DNA of 21,458 bases from Oscillospiraceae bacterium (GTDB lineage: Bacteria; Bacillota; Clostridia; Oscillospirales; Ruminococcaceae): contig JAQUTM010000016.1 of assembly GCA_028694405.1 (NCBI GenBank), positions 1-21,458 on the forward strand, written 5' to 3'. This document shows, piece by piece, positions 1 through 6,671 of the stretch. Numbering within the stretch: position 1 is the stretch's first letter; each line of letters opens with the position of its first letter. The notes under the pieces are model-generated. The model searched no databases, was not told where the DNA came from, and was given only the letters and a program-made list of their open reading frames with translations. The position numbers and the translations under genes are program-made.

Positions 1-2
1 GG

Positions 3-71
3 GCTATTTCCATTCCGTGAGACCGTCCCTCCGGCGTTTTTACGGCGGGTGCAGCACAGCGTTACTTAAAT
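3..71 (+). other. Upstream coding remnant of the FAD oxidoreductase with an in-frame TGA
   Basis: Read in the frame of the following gene, this stretch gives AISIP-stop-DRPSGVFTAG and then AQRYLN, which continues without a break into the ATG at 72. The segment after the stop is clearly part of the oxidoreductase (the RPxGVFTAG stretch just before its NAD-binding domain). Homologues usually read IPG-x-RP here, so the TGA at 18-20 sits where a GGA glycine codon is expected, one base different. The gene is therefore either cut by a nonsense change or carries an error at the sequence edge. Confidence 0.65.
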
Positions 72-887
72 ATGGAAGGATATATGGTAGGGCGGCGCGT
101 AGTAATTTTAGGCAGTGGCGATATTGGTTTGATTATGGCACGCCGCATGACGCTTGAAGGGGCAAAAGTGCTTGCGTGTGTAGAGCTAATGCCCTACAGC
201 GGCGGCTTAACCCGTAACATTGTACAGTGCTTGCAGGATTACGATATTCCGCTGTACCTTTCTCATACAATTACGGCAATTAAGGGCAAAAGCCGCGTAG
301 AGCAAGTAACTGTAAGTAAGGTAGATGAAAACCGTGTGCCTATACCCGGCACAGAAATTGTTTTTGATTGTGACACGGTATTACTTAGTGTTGGATTGAT
401 ACCTGAAAATGAACTTACACGCGAGGCGGGTATTGGTATGGATATGCGCACAAACGGTGCCAGCGTGTATGAAAATATGGAGACCAATGTGCCGGGTATT
501 TTTGCCTGTGGCAATGTAATGCATGTGCATGATTTGGTGGATTTTGTTTCTGCAGAAAGTGAGCGCGCAGGTGCCGCGGCGGCAGATTATATTTTAAAAG
601 GTAAAGTGCCCACCACACAGGTTATTGATGTGCAGGCAAAAGGTGCTGTAACGTACACAGTGCCTCAACATATACGCGTACAAAATGTAGAAAAATCTGT
701 AGAGCTGTTTTTTAGAGTAAACCGTGTGTTTGGCAACGCCAACATTGTTGTAACCTCTAAAGGAGAAAAAATTGCAGCTTTTAAGCGGGAGCATGTGGCC
801 CCCGGAGAGATGGAGCGCATTATACTGCCGCTGCCCTTATTGCAAAAAGCAGATGCAGAAATTACCGTTACGGTAGAGGAGGCATAG
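72..887 (+). CDS. NAD(P)/FAD-dependent oxidoreductase, C-terminal part (glycerol-3-phosphate oxidation type)
   Basis: This is the C-terminal two thirds of a pyridine nucleotide-disulphide oxidoreductase of the type that partners GlpA-like glycerol-3-phosphate dehydrogenase in anaerobic Firmicutes. Visible marks are the NAD-binding fold VVILGSGDIG (about residues 10-19 from the ATG at 72), the LLSVGLIPENEL segment (about 105), and the FAD-contacting motif NVPGIFACGN (about 139-148). The family is usually about 415 residues; here 271 follow the first ATG and the N-terminal FAD-binding domain lies outside the window. The ATG at 72 is only the first Met after an in-frame TGA and lies inside the conserved domain, so it is probably not the natural start. 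The stop is followed two bases later by the DUF1667 gene, so the two form an operon. The family is recognised with high confidence; the exact substrate is inferred. Confidence 0.85.
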   Translation: MEGYMVGRRVVILGSGDIGLIMARRMTLEGAKVLACVELMPYSGGLTRNIVQCLQDYDIPLYLSHTITAIKGKSRVEQVTVSKVDENRVPIPGTEIVFDCDTVLLSVGLIPENELTREAGIGMDMRTNGASVYENMETNVPGIFACGNVMHVHDLVDFVSAESERAGAAAADYILKGKVPTTQVIDVQAKGAVTYTVPQHIRVQNVEKSVELFFRVNRVFGNANIVVTSKGEKIAAFKREHVAPGEMERIILPLPLLQKADAEITVTVEEA

Positions 888-889
888 AG

Positions 890-1252
890 ATGGCAAATAT
901 TGTATGTATTGTGTGTCCAAAGGGCTGTCGTTTAACTGTAGATGAACAAACCTATAGTGTAACAGGAAACGGCTGCGAGCGCGGAGCCGTATACGGCAAA
1001 AATGAGCTGATAAGCCCTGTACGCGTGCTTACCAGTACCGTTTGCATAACAGATGCAGATTATAGGCGTATTCCGGTAAAAACAGCGGGCAGTATACCAA
1101 AGCCTATGCTTATGCAGGCAATGGAGCAGCTGGATACTATTACGTTAACAGCTCCTGTAGTATGTGGGCAGGTGGTTATTTCCAATCTTTTAAATACGGG
1201 AATAGATGTAGTTGCTACCAGAACGATGCAAAAAGCTTCTTGCTGCAAATAA
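890..1252 (+). CDS. DUF1667 domain protein, cysteine-rich partner of the FAD oxidoreductase
   Basis: This small 120-residue protein of the DUF1667 family is typically encoded right after the FAD oxidoreductase in glycerol/glp-type operons. It has four conserved-looking cysteines: CIVCPKGC near the N-terminus (Cys6, Cys9, Cys13) and Cys29 in GNGCERG. The arrangement suggests metal or Fe-S binding, which is an inference from spacing. It then has the pattern SPVRVLTSTV and PVKTAGSIPK, characteristic of the family, and ends in CCK. The ATG is preceded by GAGGAGG at 876-882 and lies two bases after the upstream stop, so translation is probably coupled. It is likely an accessory electron-transfer or structural subunit of the dehydrogenase; its biochemical role is not established. 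Confidence 0.88.
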   Translation: MANIVCIVCPKGCRLTVDEQTYSVTGNGCERGAVYGKNELISPVRVLTSTVCITDADYRRIPVKTAGSIPKPMLMQAMEQLDTITLTAPVVCGQVVISNLLNTGIDVVATRTMQKASCCK

Positions 1253-1312
1253 AAAAGCCATAGGGCTTATGCTTTGGCGGGAAAAGAAGCCTTAAAATTT
1301 TCAGGGTAATAA

Positions 1313-1370
1313 AAAGCACCTCTGTGGTTATTCTAGTAGGAGAATAACAAAAACAGAGGTGCTTTGTTTT
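1313..1370 (+). promoter_or_regulatory. Two-part hairpin overlapping the DUF421 gene ribosome binding site
   Basis: AAAGCACCTCTGT (1313-1325) pairs perfectly over 13 bp with ACAGAGGTGCTTT (1353-1365). Inside it GTTATTCT (1327-1334) pairs over 8 bp with AGAATAAC (1341-1348) around the loop AGTAGG. A short T-run follows (1367-1370). It sits after the oxidoreductase operon, so it may act as its terminator. The 3' arm also contains the only good Shine-Dalgarno sequence (AGAGGTG, 1355-1361) for the next gene, so if transcribed through it would hide that ribosome binding site. Confidence 0.75.
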
Positions 1371-2099
1371 ATGAATATGACAGGATTTTTAGGAGATGTT
1401 TTGCAAACTGTTTTGGCAACGATATTTTCGGTAATTGTAATGTTTTTACTAACCAAGCTTATGGGCAATCGCCAGATTGGCCAGCTGAGTGCGTACGATT
1501 ACATTATAGGCATTACCATAGGCAGTATTGCCGCCGAAACCTCACTTAGTGCCGATTGGGGCGAGCATATATGTGCTATTATAGCCATGGTGGTGTATGC
1601 AGGTGCAACTATATTTATCAGTTTTGCCACTTGTAAAAACATAAAAATGCGGCGGTTATTTGAGGGCGCACCTATTGTTTTGTATGAAGACGGCAAGCTT
1701 TATACCAATAACCTGCTGAAGGCAAGAGTAGATATAAACGAATTTTTAACACAGTGCCGCATAGGCGGCTATTTTAATTTGCAGCAGTTACAAGCCGTTG
1801 TACTGGAGACAAGCGGTAATTTCAGCTTTTTACCCAAAAGTACACAGCGTCCTATAACACCCCAAGATATGCAGCTGCAAATGGACGCGGAAAAACCCTT
1901 ATTTAGCTTAATTATAGATGGAAAAGTAATGCAAGACAATTTAAAGGCCAGCGGAAAAGATGATGTATGGCTGCAGCGGCAGCTGGAAAAACAGCATTAT
2001 AAAGTAAATGAGGTCTTTTTGGCTATGTGTGATTGGCAAAACAATTTAGACATTTACGGCTATGCGGACGGTGACGAAAACCGTTCTGAATTTCAATAA
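1371..2099 (+). CDS. YetF-like DUF421 membrane protein
   Basis: This 242-residue protein belongs to the DUF421 (YetF/YcaP) family, whose function is not well established. The N-terminal third has about three membrane helices (residues 6-24, 35-53 and 60-80 roughly) including KLMGNRQIGQLSAYDYIIGI, the family's signature after helix 1. The cytoplasmic C-terminal half contains VDINEFLTQCRIGGYFNL and VLETSGNFSFLPK, the conserved DUF421 core. The length is normal for the family. I prefer the ATG at 1371 over a GTG at 1359, because AGAGGTG at 1355-1361 then serves as Shine-Dalgarno with a 9-base spacer, and the GTG itself lies inside that site. The gene stands alone between the oxidoreductase operon and the convergent regulator gene. 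Confidence 0.88.
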   Translation: MNMTGFLGDVLQTVLATIFSVIVMFLLTKLMGNRQIGQLSAYDYIIGITIGSIAAETSLSADWGEHICAIIAMVVYAGATIFISFATCKNIKMRRLFEGAPIVLYEDGKLYTNNLLKARVDINEFLTQCRIGGYFNLQQLQAVVLETSGNFSFLPKSTQRPITPQDMQLQMDAEKPLFSLIIDGKVMQDNLKASGKDDVWLQRQLEKQHYKVNEVFLAMCDWQNNLDIYGYADGDENRSEFQ

Positions 2100-2142
2100 T
2101 AGGCTGCTTTATGCACAGCACTTATTCCAATATTAAAATAAA

Positions 2143-2187
2143 CCGCTGTCATCGCTTGGCTTGTAATTAGACCGGCTTTGACAGCGG
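2143..2187 (-). terminator. Probable terminator of the MocR-type gene
   Basis: CCGCTGTCA (2143-2151) and TGACAGCGG (2179-2187) form a 9-bp stem with a 27-base loop. Read on the minus strand the stem is followed by a T-rich stretch (TTTATTTTAA), fitting a terminator for the gene ending at 2198. On the plus strand no T-run follows. The long loop makes this moderate evidence. Confidence 0.5.
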
Positions 2188-2197
2188 CTTTGCGCGA

Positions 2198-3640
2198 TTA
2201 GTGCTCTGTGCAAAGCCGATTTTCAATGTGCCAAGCTTTTGCCAGCTGTTGTACAGCATCTTGCAGCTGTGTTTCGGTTAAAGAAGAAAAGCTTAAAATA
2301 AGTGTAGCGGTTTTATGTGTTGTCGATTTGCTGTCTTGTAAAACAGTGTTATCTAAGCGATAAAAGCTTAATCCGCGCACCAAAATACCCATATCTGCCG
2401 CCGCTTTACAAAGCTGCTGTTCTGTATAGGGGCCTGTAATGCGCACCAATAACTGCATACCGGTACTGCCGGGCAGCACGGTACAGCGTCCGGCACAAAA
2501 AGCTTTTTGCAGAGCCCCGATAAAAAAGTTGCGCCGTGCTTTATAAATGCTGCGCATACGGTTTACATAGCGCGAAAAATGGCCGCCGTTTATAAAGCCG
2601 CATAGGGTTTGCTGTTCAAAGCGGCTTACGGTACTGGCATAGCCTTTAAAAGCTGTTTGATATTGCAGTAGCAATTTAGGAGGCAGCACCATGTAGGCGA
2701 TACGAATACTGGGGGCAAGGCTTTGAGAAAAAGTGCTTAAATAAATTACACAGCCGTCACTGTCTAACCCTTGTAAACATGGTACAGGTTTTCCTTCAAA
2801 TCGAAATTCACTGTCGTAATCATCTTCAATAATATAGCGGCCGGGCTGCAAGGCGGCCCATTGCAGTAACGCCATGCGTCTGGTAACAGGCATAGTGGCA
2901 CCTGTGGGATATTGGTGGCTTGGCGTTAAATATACAGCTTGCGCATTTGTGGCGGCAAGGGCTTCACTGTCCATTCCATAGGCGTCTACAGGGACAAATA
3001 CAGTGTTTAAGCGATTATTGCGTATAATGCGTCCTGTTTGGGGGTAGCCGGGATTTTCTAAGGCAATCGTTGTGCCGCGCTTAAACAGCTGGCATAAAAC
3101 ACCCAGTAAATATTCTATACCGGCGCCCACTACAAGCTGCTGTGCCGTGCACTGTACGCCTCTAAATTCGTGTAAATATTTTGCAATGGCTTGCCTTAAA
3201 TTTTCGTCTCCCTGTGCGGGACCGTGGTTTAACAGTTCAGGCGTGTTATACATAATATCCTTGCTAATGCGCGACCATGTTTTAAACGGAAAGCTTCCGG
3301 TATCGGTGGTAGCGCTGGCAAGGTTATATTTCCAGTTGGGGGTAACAAGTGGCTGCTGTGGCATAAGCAAGGTGCTTTCTGTGGGTAGCGAAAGCTTATC
3401 TAAATGACAAACATAAAAACCACTGCGAGGTTTTGCCGTAACATAGCCTTCAGCAACAAGCATCTGGTATGCTGTTTCTACTGTGTTTTGGCTAATGCGT
3501 AAATGGGCAGCCAAAGTTCGTTTACCAGGCAGTTTTTCTCCCGCAGCAAACCCGCCGCAACTTATTTCGGTTACCAGATAGCTATATAACTGATAATATA
3601 AAGGTTTTCCGTTTTTTGTAAAAGGGACGGTAAATATCAT
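2198..3640 (-). CDS. MocR-family regulator (GntR-type HTH plus aminotransferase-like domain), PLP lysine replaced by Gln
   Basis: This is a 480-residue transcription factor with an N-terminal winged helix (about residues 8-75; PLYYQLYSYLV, GEKLPGKRTLAAHL, ISQNTVETAYQ, GYVTAKPRSGFYV). A fold-type I aminotransferase domain follows from about 110 (HQYPTG, EDDYDSEFRFEG, SIRIAYMVLPP). Members normally bind pyridoxal phosphate through a Lys in a TFSK motif; here the motif reads TFSQ (Gln306, CAA at 2725-2723), while the Asp/Tyr of EDDYD and Arg313 are kept. The start at 3640 is chosen because GAGGT lies 6 bases upstream and the length then fits the family; an open frame continues to 3715 without a better site. 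It diverges from an ECF S-component gene, as PdxR-type regulators often do from vitamin B6 genes. The target is an inference from this neighbourhood. Confidence 0.9.
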   Translation of the reverse strand: MIFTVPFTKNGKPLYYQLYSYLVTEISCGGFAAGEKLPGKRTLAAHLRISQNTVETAYQMLVAEGYVTAKPRSGFYVCHLDKLSLPTESTLLMPQQPLVTPNWKYNLASATTDTGSFPFKTWSRISKDIMYNTPELLNHGPAQGDENLRQAIAKYLHEFRGVQCTAQQLVVGAGIEYLLGVLCQLFKRGTTIALENPGYPQTGRIIRNNRLNTVFVPVDAYGMDSEALAATNAQAVYLTPSHQYPTGATMPVTRRMALLQWAALQPGRYIIEDDYDSEFRFEGKPVPCLQGLDSDGCVIYLSTFSQSLAPSIRIAYMVLPPKLLLQYQTAFKGYASTVSRFEQQTLCGFINGGHFSRYVNRMRSIYKARRNFFIGALQKAFCAGRCTVLPGSTGMQLLVRITGPYTEQQLCKAAADMGILVRGLSFYRLDNTVLQDSKSTTHKTATLILSFSSLTETQLQDAVQQLAKAWHIENRLCTEH

Positions 3641-3678
3641 ATCTGACCTCATTAAAAAGATGTAAACTGAACATTTTA

Positions 3679-3707
3679 ATAGTACCACATTTGGCGTATG
3701 ATAACAA
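3679..3707 (-). promoter_or_regulatory. Predicted promoter of the MocR-type gene with tandem repeat
   Basis: On the minus strand, TTGTTA (3707-3702), a 17-bp spacer and TACTAT (3684-3679) form a sigma-A-type promoter 39 bases upstream of the start codon. ATAACAA occurs twice in tandem on the plus strand (3701-3707 and 3709-3715) at the −35 box. MocR proteins typically bind direct repeats, so this could be an operator; that is an inference. Confidence 0.5.
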
Positions 3708-3789
3708 CATAACAAATAGCAACCGTGCCCTGTGTGCGCAGTGGGGTATTGGAAAATGCGTAAAATTATCTGTAGGGGAGCTTTTAGAT

Positions 3790-4425
3790 ATGAAACAAAA
3801 TAAAAAATTTAGTGTTTATGATTTATGTGTAATTGGTTTAATGGCAGCACTTGTTTTTGTAGCAACTAATTTTCGTATAAAAATACCGGTTGGCGGAGAT
3901 AGTACCATGCTGCACTTAGGCAACGTGATGTGCCTGTTAAGCGGCCTGTTATTTGGCGGATTGCCCGGTGGCTTAGCCGCGGGCTTTGGAAGCGCTATAT
4001 TTGACCTTACCAGTGAGTTTGCAAGCGAGGCTTGGATTACCTTTATAAATAAGTTTGCCATGGGTTTTGTAGCGGGTGCTGTAGCTCATTGCAGTAAAAA
4101 GTTATTGCCCGGCCAAAAGGCCAATACTATTTTAGGGGCAGTGTTGGGTAGTGTTACTTATGTAATTTTATATGTTACAAAGACTATTTTTACACAGCGT
4201 TTTCTGTACGGTGCGGAATGGCCGGTTGTATTTACCGTTGCAGGTACAAAAGGTTTAGTTAGCTTTGTAAACGGTTTAATTGCAGTAGTTGCCAGTTTGT
4301 TGTTGGTTTTTGCGCTGCGCCCCGCTTTACAAAAAGCAGGCCTATTTGAAAAACTGACAGTTGGTAAGCTTAAAAAAACCACTGCTGTGCCACAAGCTGA
4401 GGCAACACAAACGGAAAATAAATAA
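3790..4425 (+). CDS. ECF transporter S component, possibly vitamin B6 (PdxU-like)
   Basis: This 211-residue integral membrane protein with about five or six hydrophobic segments has the hallmarks of an energy-coupling-factor substrate-binding subunit: the N-terminal cytoplasmic lead followed by LCVIGLMAALVFVATNF, the loop motif STMLHLGNVMCLLSGLLFGG, LPGGLAAGFGSAIFDL, and EAWITFINKFAMGFVAG. S components bind a vitamin and dock on a shared EcfT/EcfA module, which is not in this window. The start at 3790 is chosen because AGGGGAG (3774-3780) is well placed; an upstream in-frame ATG at 3691 has no Shine-Dalgarno and adds a non-membrane stretch. The tail after about residue 190 is basic and disordered-looking. 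Its divergent neighbour is a MocR-type regulator, which supports a B6-related substrate, but substrate cannot be read from the sequence alone. Confidence 0.83.
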   Translation: MKQNKKFSVYDLCVIGLMAALVFVATNFRIKIPVGGDSTMLHLGNVMCLLSGLLFGGLPGGLAAGFGSAIFDLTSEFASEAWITFINKFAMGFVAGAVAHCSKKLLPGQKANTILGAVLGSVTYVILYVTKTIFTQRFLYGAEWPVVFTVAGTKGLVSFVNGLIAVVASLLLVFALRPALQKAGLFEKLTVGKLKKTTAVPQAEATQTENK

Positions 4426-4439
4426 CTGATTGAGATTAA

Positions 4440-4475
4440 GCGCCTATAGATTTTATCTATAGGCGCTGTTTTTTT
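4440..4475 (+). terminator. Intrinsic terminator after the ECF S-component gene
   Basis: GCGCCTATAGA (4440-4450), loop TTTTA, and TCTATAGGCGC (4456-4466) form a perfect 11-bp stem followed by TGTTTTTTT. This is a textbook rho-independent terminator. Confidence 0.92.
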
Positions 4476-4510
4476 GCCAATTTGAGTAAATGGCGCAATA
4501 TAAAAAATGA

Positions 4511-4538
4511 TTGACAACTAACTACTATGTGGTACAAT
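4511..4538 (+). promoter_or_regulatory. Promoter of the padR operon
   Basis: TTGACA (4511-4516), a 16-bp spacer and TACAAT (4533-4538) form a near-consensus sigma-A promoter 53 bases upstream of the PadR start. PadR proteins usually repress their own operon, and the imperfect dyad CTACTTG (4548-4554) / CAAGGTAG (4561-4568) just downstream could be an operator; that part is speculative. Confidence 0.75.
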
Positions 4539-4590
4539 ATAGATAAGCTACTTGGCTGCGCAAGGTAGTAAGACTAAAGGAGGCGTAAAA

Positions 4591-4920
4591 ATGTATGACC
4601 AAGCACAGTTAATGCGCGGTACCCTAGAGGGGTGCATTTTAAAAGTAATAAGCTTAGAAACTACTTACGGATATGAAATAGCAGCAAAGCTGCAGCAATA
4701 TGGATTTTCCGAAATAAAAGAAGGAACGTTATATCCTTTACTTGTGCGGCTGGAAAAAAAGCAAATGATTACGTCTACTTTTTGTCCTTCTCCTTTGGGG
4801 CCAAGCCGCAAATATTATAGTTTAACCTTAGAGGGAAAACAGCTGTTAAAAGAATTTGAAGTGTGCTGGAAAGAAATTGCAAAAGTGGTAAACACCATTT
4901 TAGAGGAGGAAACAAAATGA
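4591..4920 (+). CDS. PadR-family transcriptional regulator
   Basis: This is a 109-residue short-form PadR regulator. It has the family's winged helix: LMRGTLEGCILKVISLETTYGYEIAAKL, then the recognition region EIKEGTLYPLLVRLEKKQMI, and the wing SPLGPSRKYYSLTLEGKQLL, followed by a C-terminal dimerisation helix. The start at 4591 follows AAAGGAGG (4576-4583) at 7 bases, a very strong ribosome binding site; the in-frame ATG further upstream would include that site in the protein. Its TGA overlaps the ATG of the next gene (ATGA at 4917-4920), so both are made from one transcript with coupled translation. Such PadR proteins usually repress the adjacent membrane protein gene and their own; the ligand is unknown. 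Confidence 0.93.
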   Translation: MYDQAQLMRGTLEGCILKVISLETTYGYEIAAKLQQYGFSEIKEGTLYPLLVRLEKKQMITSTFCPSPLGPSRKYYSLTLEGKQLLKEFEVCWKEIAKVVNTILEEETK

Positions 4921-5606
4921 GGTGGCTGCACAACGAGCTAGATATTTTGTGTAAAGAAAACAAGCTGCGTAAAGCTTATGTAAGCCAAGAAGGGCAAGAC
5001 AGCATTACCCATATGATAGAGTATGTGGGCGAGCTAAAGCTAAATCTGTTTGAACTTGCAATTTTAGAAAAAGATTTAATTGGAATGGCTTTAGAGGCAG
5101 AGCACAGCGGCCAGTCCTTAGCAAGCCGAATTGGGGACGAAAAAGAGTTTTGTGACAATTTACCTCACGGAAACCGTAAGGCACAAATGGGAGAGATGTT
5201 GTTCTTTCATCTTAAAAACGCATTGGGGGCAGGCGCAATTATATATGCAATGTTATATTGTTTTAACGGATTTCAAGCTAAAATGGAATTTAGTGTTTCT
5301 TACTTGGTTTTTGTTTTGTGCTGGTGGCTTTTTTGCAGCGTAAGCGAGGTTGTAATTAACAGTGTTTGTTGGGATAAAAAAAGACGCAGCCACTTAAGCT
5401 TTGCAGTATTCGCCATAATATTGGCTATCTGGTTATTATTAAGTTGGAACACATCAAATCCCTATGGCGTGTTAGGAGAAACCTGCACTTTTTATACCTA
5501 TGGCTTTTTGCCCATGACCATACTGGCACTTATATGGGTTACAATGCGCCTTTTGTTTAACGCGTATATTCACAAACAGGCAAAAGGCTGTAATTGGCAA
5601 AATTAA
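4917..5606 (+). CDS. PadR-coupled membrane protein with DUF1048-like N-terminal domain
   Basis: This 229-residue protein has a soluble, helical N-terminal part (about 1-95) and a membrane part (about 100-225) with roughly four segments: AGAIIYAMLYCF, YLVFVLCWWLFCSVSEVVI, LSFAVFAIILAIWLLLSW, and FLPMTILALIWVTMRLLF. The N-terminal part ends in HSGQSLASRIGDEKEFCDNL, which resembles the conserved end of DUF1048 and other PadR-associated helical domains (G-x-S ... GD ... FC). The ATG overlaps the PadR stop and is preceded by GAGGAGG at 4903-4909. I do not recognise a biochemical function. By analogy with other PadR-paired membrane proteins it may sense or respond to envelope stress, but this is a guess from context only. 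Confidence 0.8.
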   Translation: MRWLHNELDILCKENKLRKAYVSQEGQDSITHMIEYVGELKLNLFELAILEKDLIGMALEAEHSGQSLASRIGDEKEFCDNLPHGNRKAQMGEMLFFHLKNALGAGAIIYAMLYCFNGFQAKMEFSVSYLVFVLCWWLFCSVSEVVINSVCWDKKRRSHLSFAVFAIILAIWLLLSWNTSNPYGVLGETCTFYTYGFLPMTILALIWVTMRLLFNAYIHKQAKGCNWQN

Positions 5607-5623
5607 ACGCTACCGATAAAATA

Positions 5624-5662
5624 AAAACGTCACCCGCAGCTTTTGGTTGCGGGTGACGTTTT
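5624..5662. terminator. Bidirectional intrinsic terminator
   Basis: AAAACGTCACCCGCA (5624-5638) pairs perfectly with TGCGGGTGACGTTTT (5648-5662), with T-runs outside the stem on both strands. It lies between the convergent membrane protein gene (+) and metA (−) and can serve both. Confidence 0.93.
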
Positions 5663-5687
5663 ATTGCAGAGTAAAATAAGCGTGTAA

Positions 5688-6611
5688 TTATTCTTTTTCC
5701 AGTTTGTCCAAATCGTAAGGTGTGGTTTGGTACACATAGTAATTCAGCCAGTTGGTGTAAAGCAACTGGGCGTAGCTGCGCCACATTACAATGGGGGGAT
5801 TGTCTGGGTTATCGTTGGGAAAATAGTGCTGTGGCAAAGAGGGGTTAATTCCTTTTTCCAAATCTCGGTGGTATTCATTGCTTAAAGTACAGGCATCATA
5901 TTCTGGGTGGCCGCTGATGAAAATCTGACGCCCGTCCTTACTTGCAACCAAATATACGCCTGCTTCTGCACTGGTACTTAATAATCGAAGCTGACTACAT
6001 GCGGCAATTTCGCTTGCAGTTACTCCTGTATAGCGCGAATGTGGCACATAAAAAATGTCGTCAAATCCACGAAAAATAGGCTCGTGGGGGTCTAGCACAC
6101 TGTGGGCAAACACACCGCTTATTTTGTTTTTATAACTGTGCTTTTGTATGCCGTAATGGTAGTATAACCCGGCTTGGCTTCCCCAACAGATGTGCAGCGT
6201 GCTGTGCACATGCTTTTTGCTCCATTCCATAATTTCGCAAAGTTCGGGCCAATAAGTAACTTCTTCAAAAGCCAAATGTTCTACAGGTGCGCCTGTAATA
6301 ATCATGCCGTCATACCGTTTTTGGCGTATTTGACTAAAGTTTGTGTAAAAAGTGTTTAAATGGGTGGCATCGGTATGGGTGGGGGTGTAGCTTTCGGTGC
6401 AAAGCAAATCCACTTCAATTTGCAGCGGCGTGTTAGATAATTTTCGCAGCAGCTGCGTTTCCGTTGTAATTTTATCCGGCATTAAGTTTAAAATTAAAAG
6501 CTTTAAGGGCCGTATATTTTGAGTAGCGGCACGCCCTTCTTTCATTACAAATATATTCTCGCTTTCCAAAATGGAATGCGCAGGTAAATCTTCCGGCAGA
6601 CGGATAGGCAT
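5688..6611 (-). CDS. metA: Homoserine O-acetyltransferase, MetA family
   Basis: This 307-residue enzyme transfers an acyl group from acyl-CoA to homoserine, the first committed step of methionine synthesis, in the cytoplasm. It has the MetA (HTS) family's catalytic Cys142 in HICWGSQAGLYYHYG, and His235 and Glu237 in ISGHPEYD, at the standard family positions. Residue 111, known to set acyl-CoA choice in this family, is Glu (in GAPVEHLAFEEV). This is the acetyl-CoA type seen in Bacillus cereus; Gly there marks the succinyl-CoA type. Hence the acetyltransferase call, despite the family's usual succinyltransferase label. The start at 6611 has AAAGGAGA 6 bases upstream. The gene is a single transcription unit with its own promoter and terminator; no S-box or T-box leader is apparent in the short 5' region. 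Confidence 0.95.
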   Translation of the reverse strand: MPIRLPEDLPAHSILESENIFVMKEGRAATQNIRPLKLLILNLMPDKITTETQLLRKLSNTPLQIEVDLLCTESYTPTHTDATHLNTFYTNFSQIRQKRYDGMIITGAPVEHLAFEEVTYWPELCEIMEWSKKHVHSTLHICWGSQAGLYYHYGIQKHSYKNKISGVFAHSVLDPHEPIFRGFDDIFYVPHSRYTGVTASEIAACSQLRLLSTSAEAGVYLVASKDGRQIFISGHPEYDACTLSNEYHRDLEKGINPSLPQHYFPNDNPDNPPIVMWRSYAQLLYTNWLNYYVYQTTPYDLDKLEKE

Positions 6612-6642
6612 AAAAGTTCTCCTTTAAAAGCGATATAAAATC

Positions 6643-6671
6643 ATTTTATCACTTTTTTTTACAAGGTGCAA
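6643..6671 (-). promoter_or_regulatory. Predicted metA promoter
   Basis: On the minus strand, TTGCAC (6671-6666), a 17-bp spacer containing an A-run, and TAAAAT (6648-6643) make a good sigma-A promoter about 32 bases upstream of the metA start codon. This leaves no room for a methionine-responsive riboswitch. Confidence 0.65.

Noticed and set aside
18..20. TGA read as glycine (alternative genetic code as in Gracilibacteria/SR1)
   Set aside because: Other genes here end properly at TGA (PadR at 4918-4920, permease at 7851-7849) and no other gene has internal TGA; gene content is Bacillota.
3691..3789. N-terminal extension of the ECF S component from an ATG at 3691
   Set aside because: It has no Shine-Dalgarno, reads through the divergent promoter region, and adds 33 residues unlike the family. 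The ATG at 3790 has a good AGGGGAG site.
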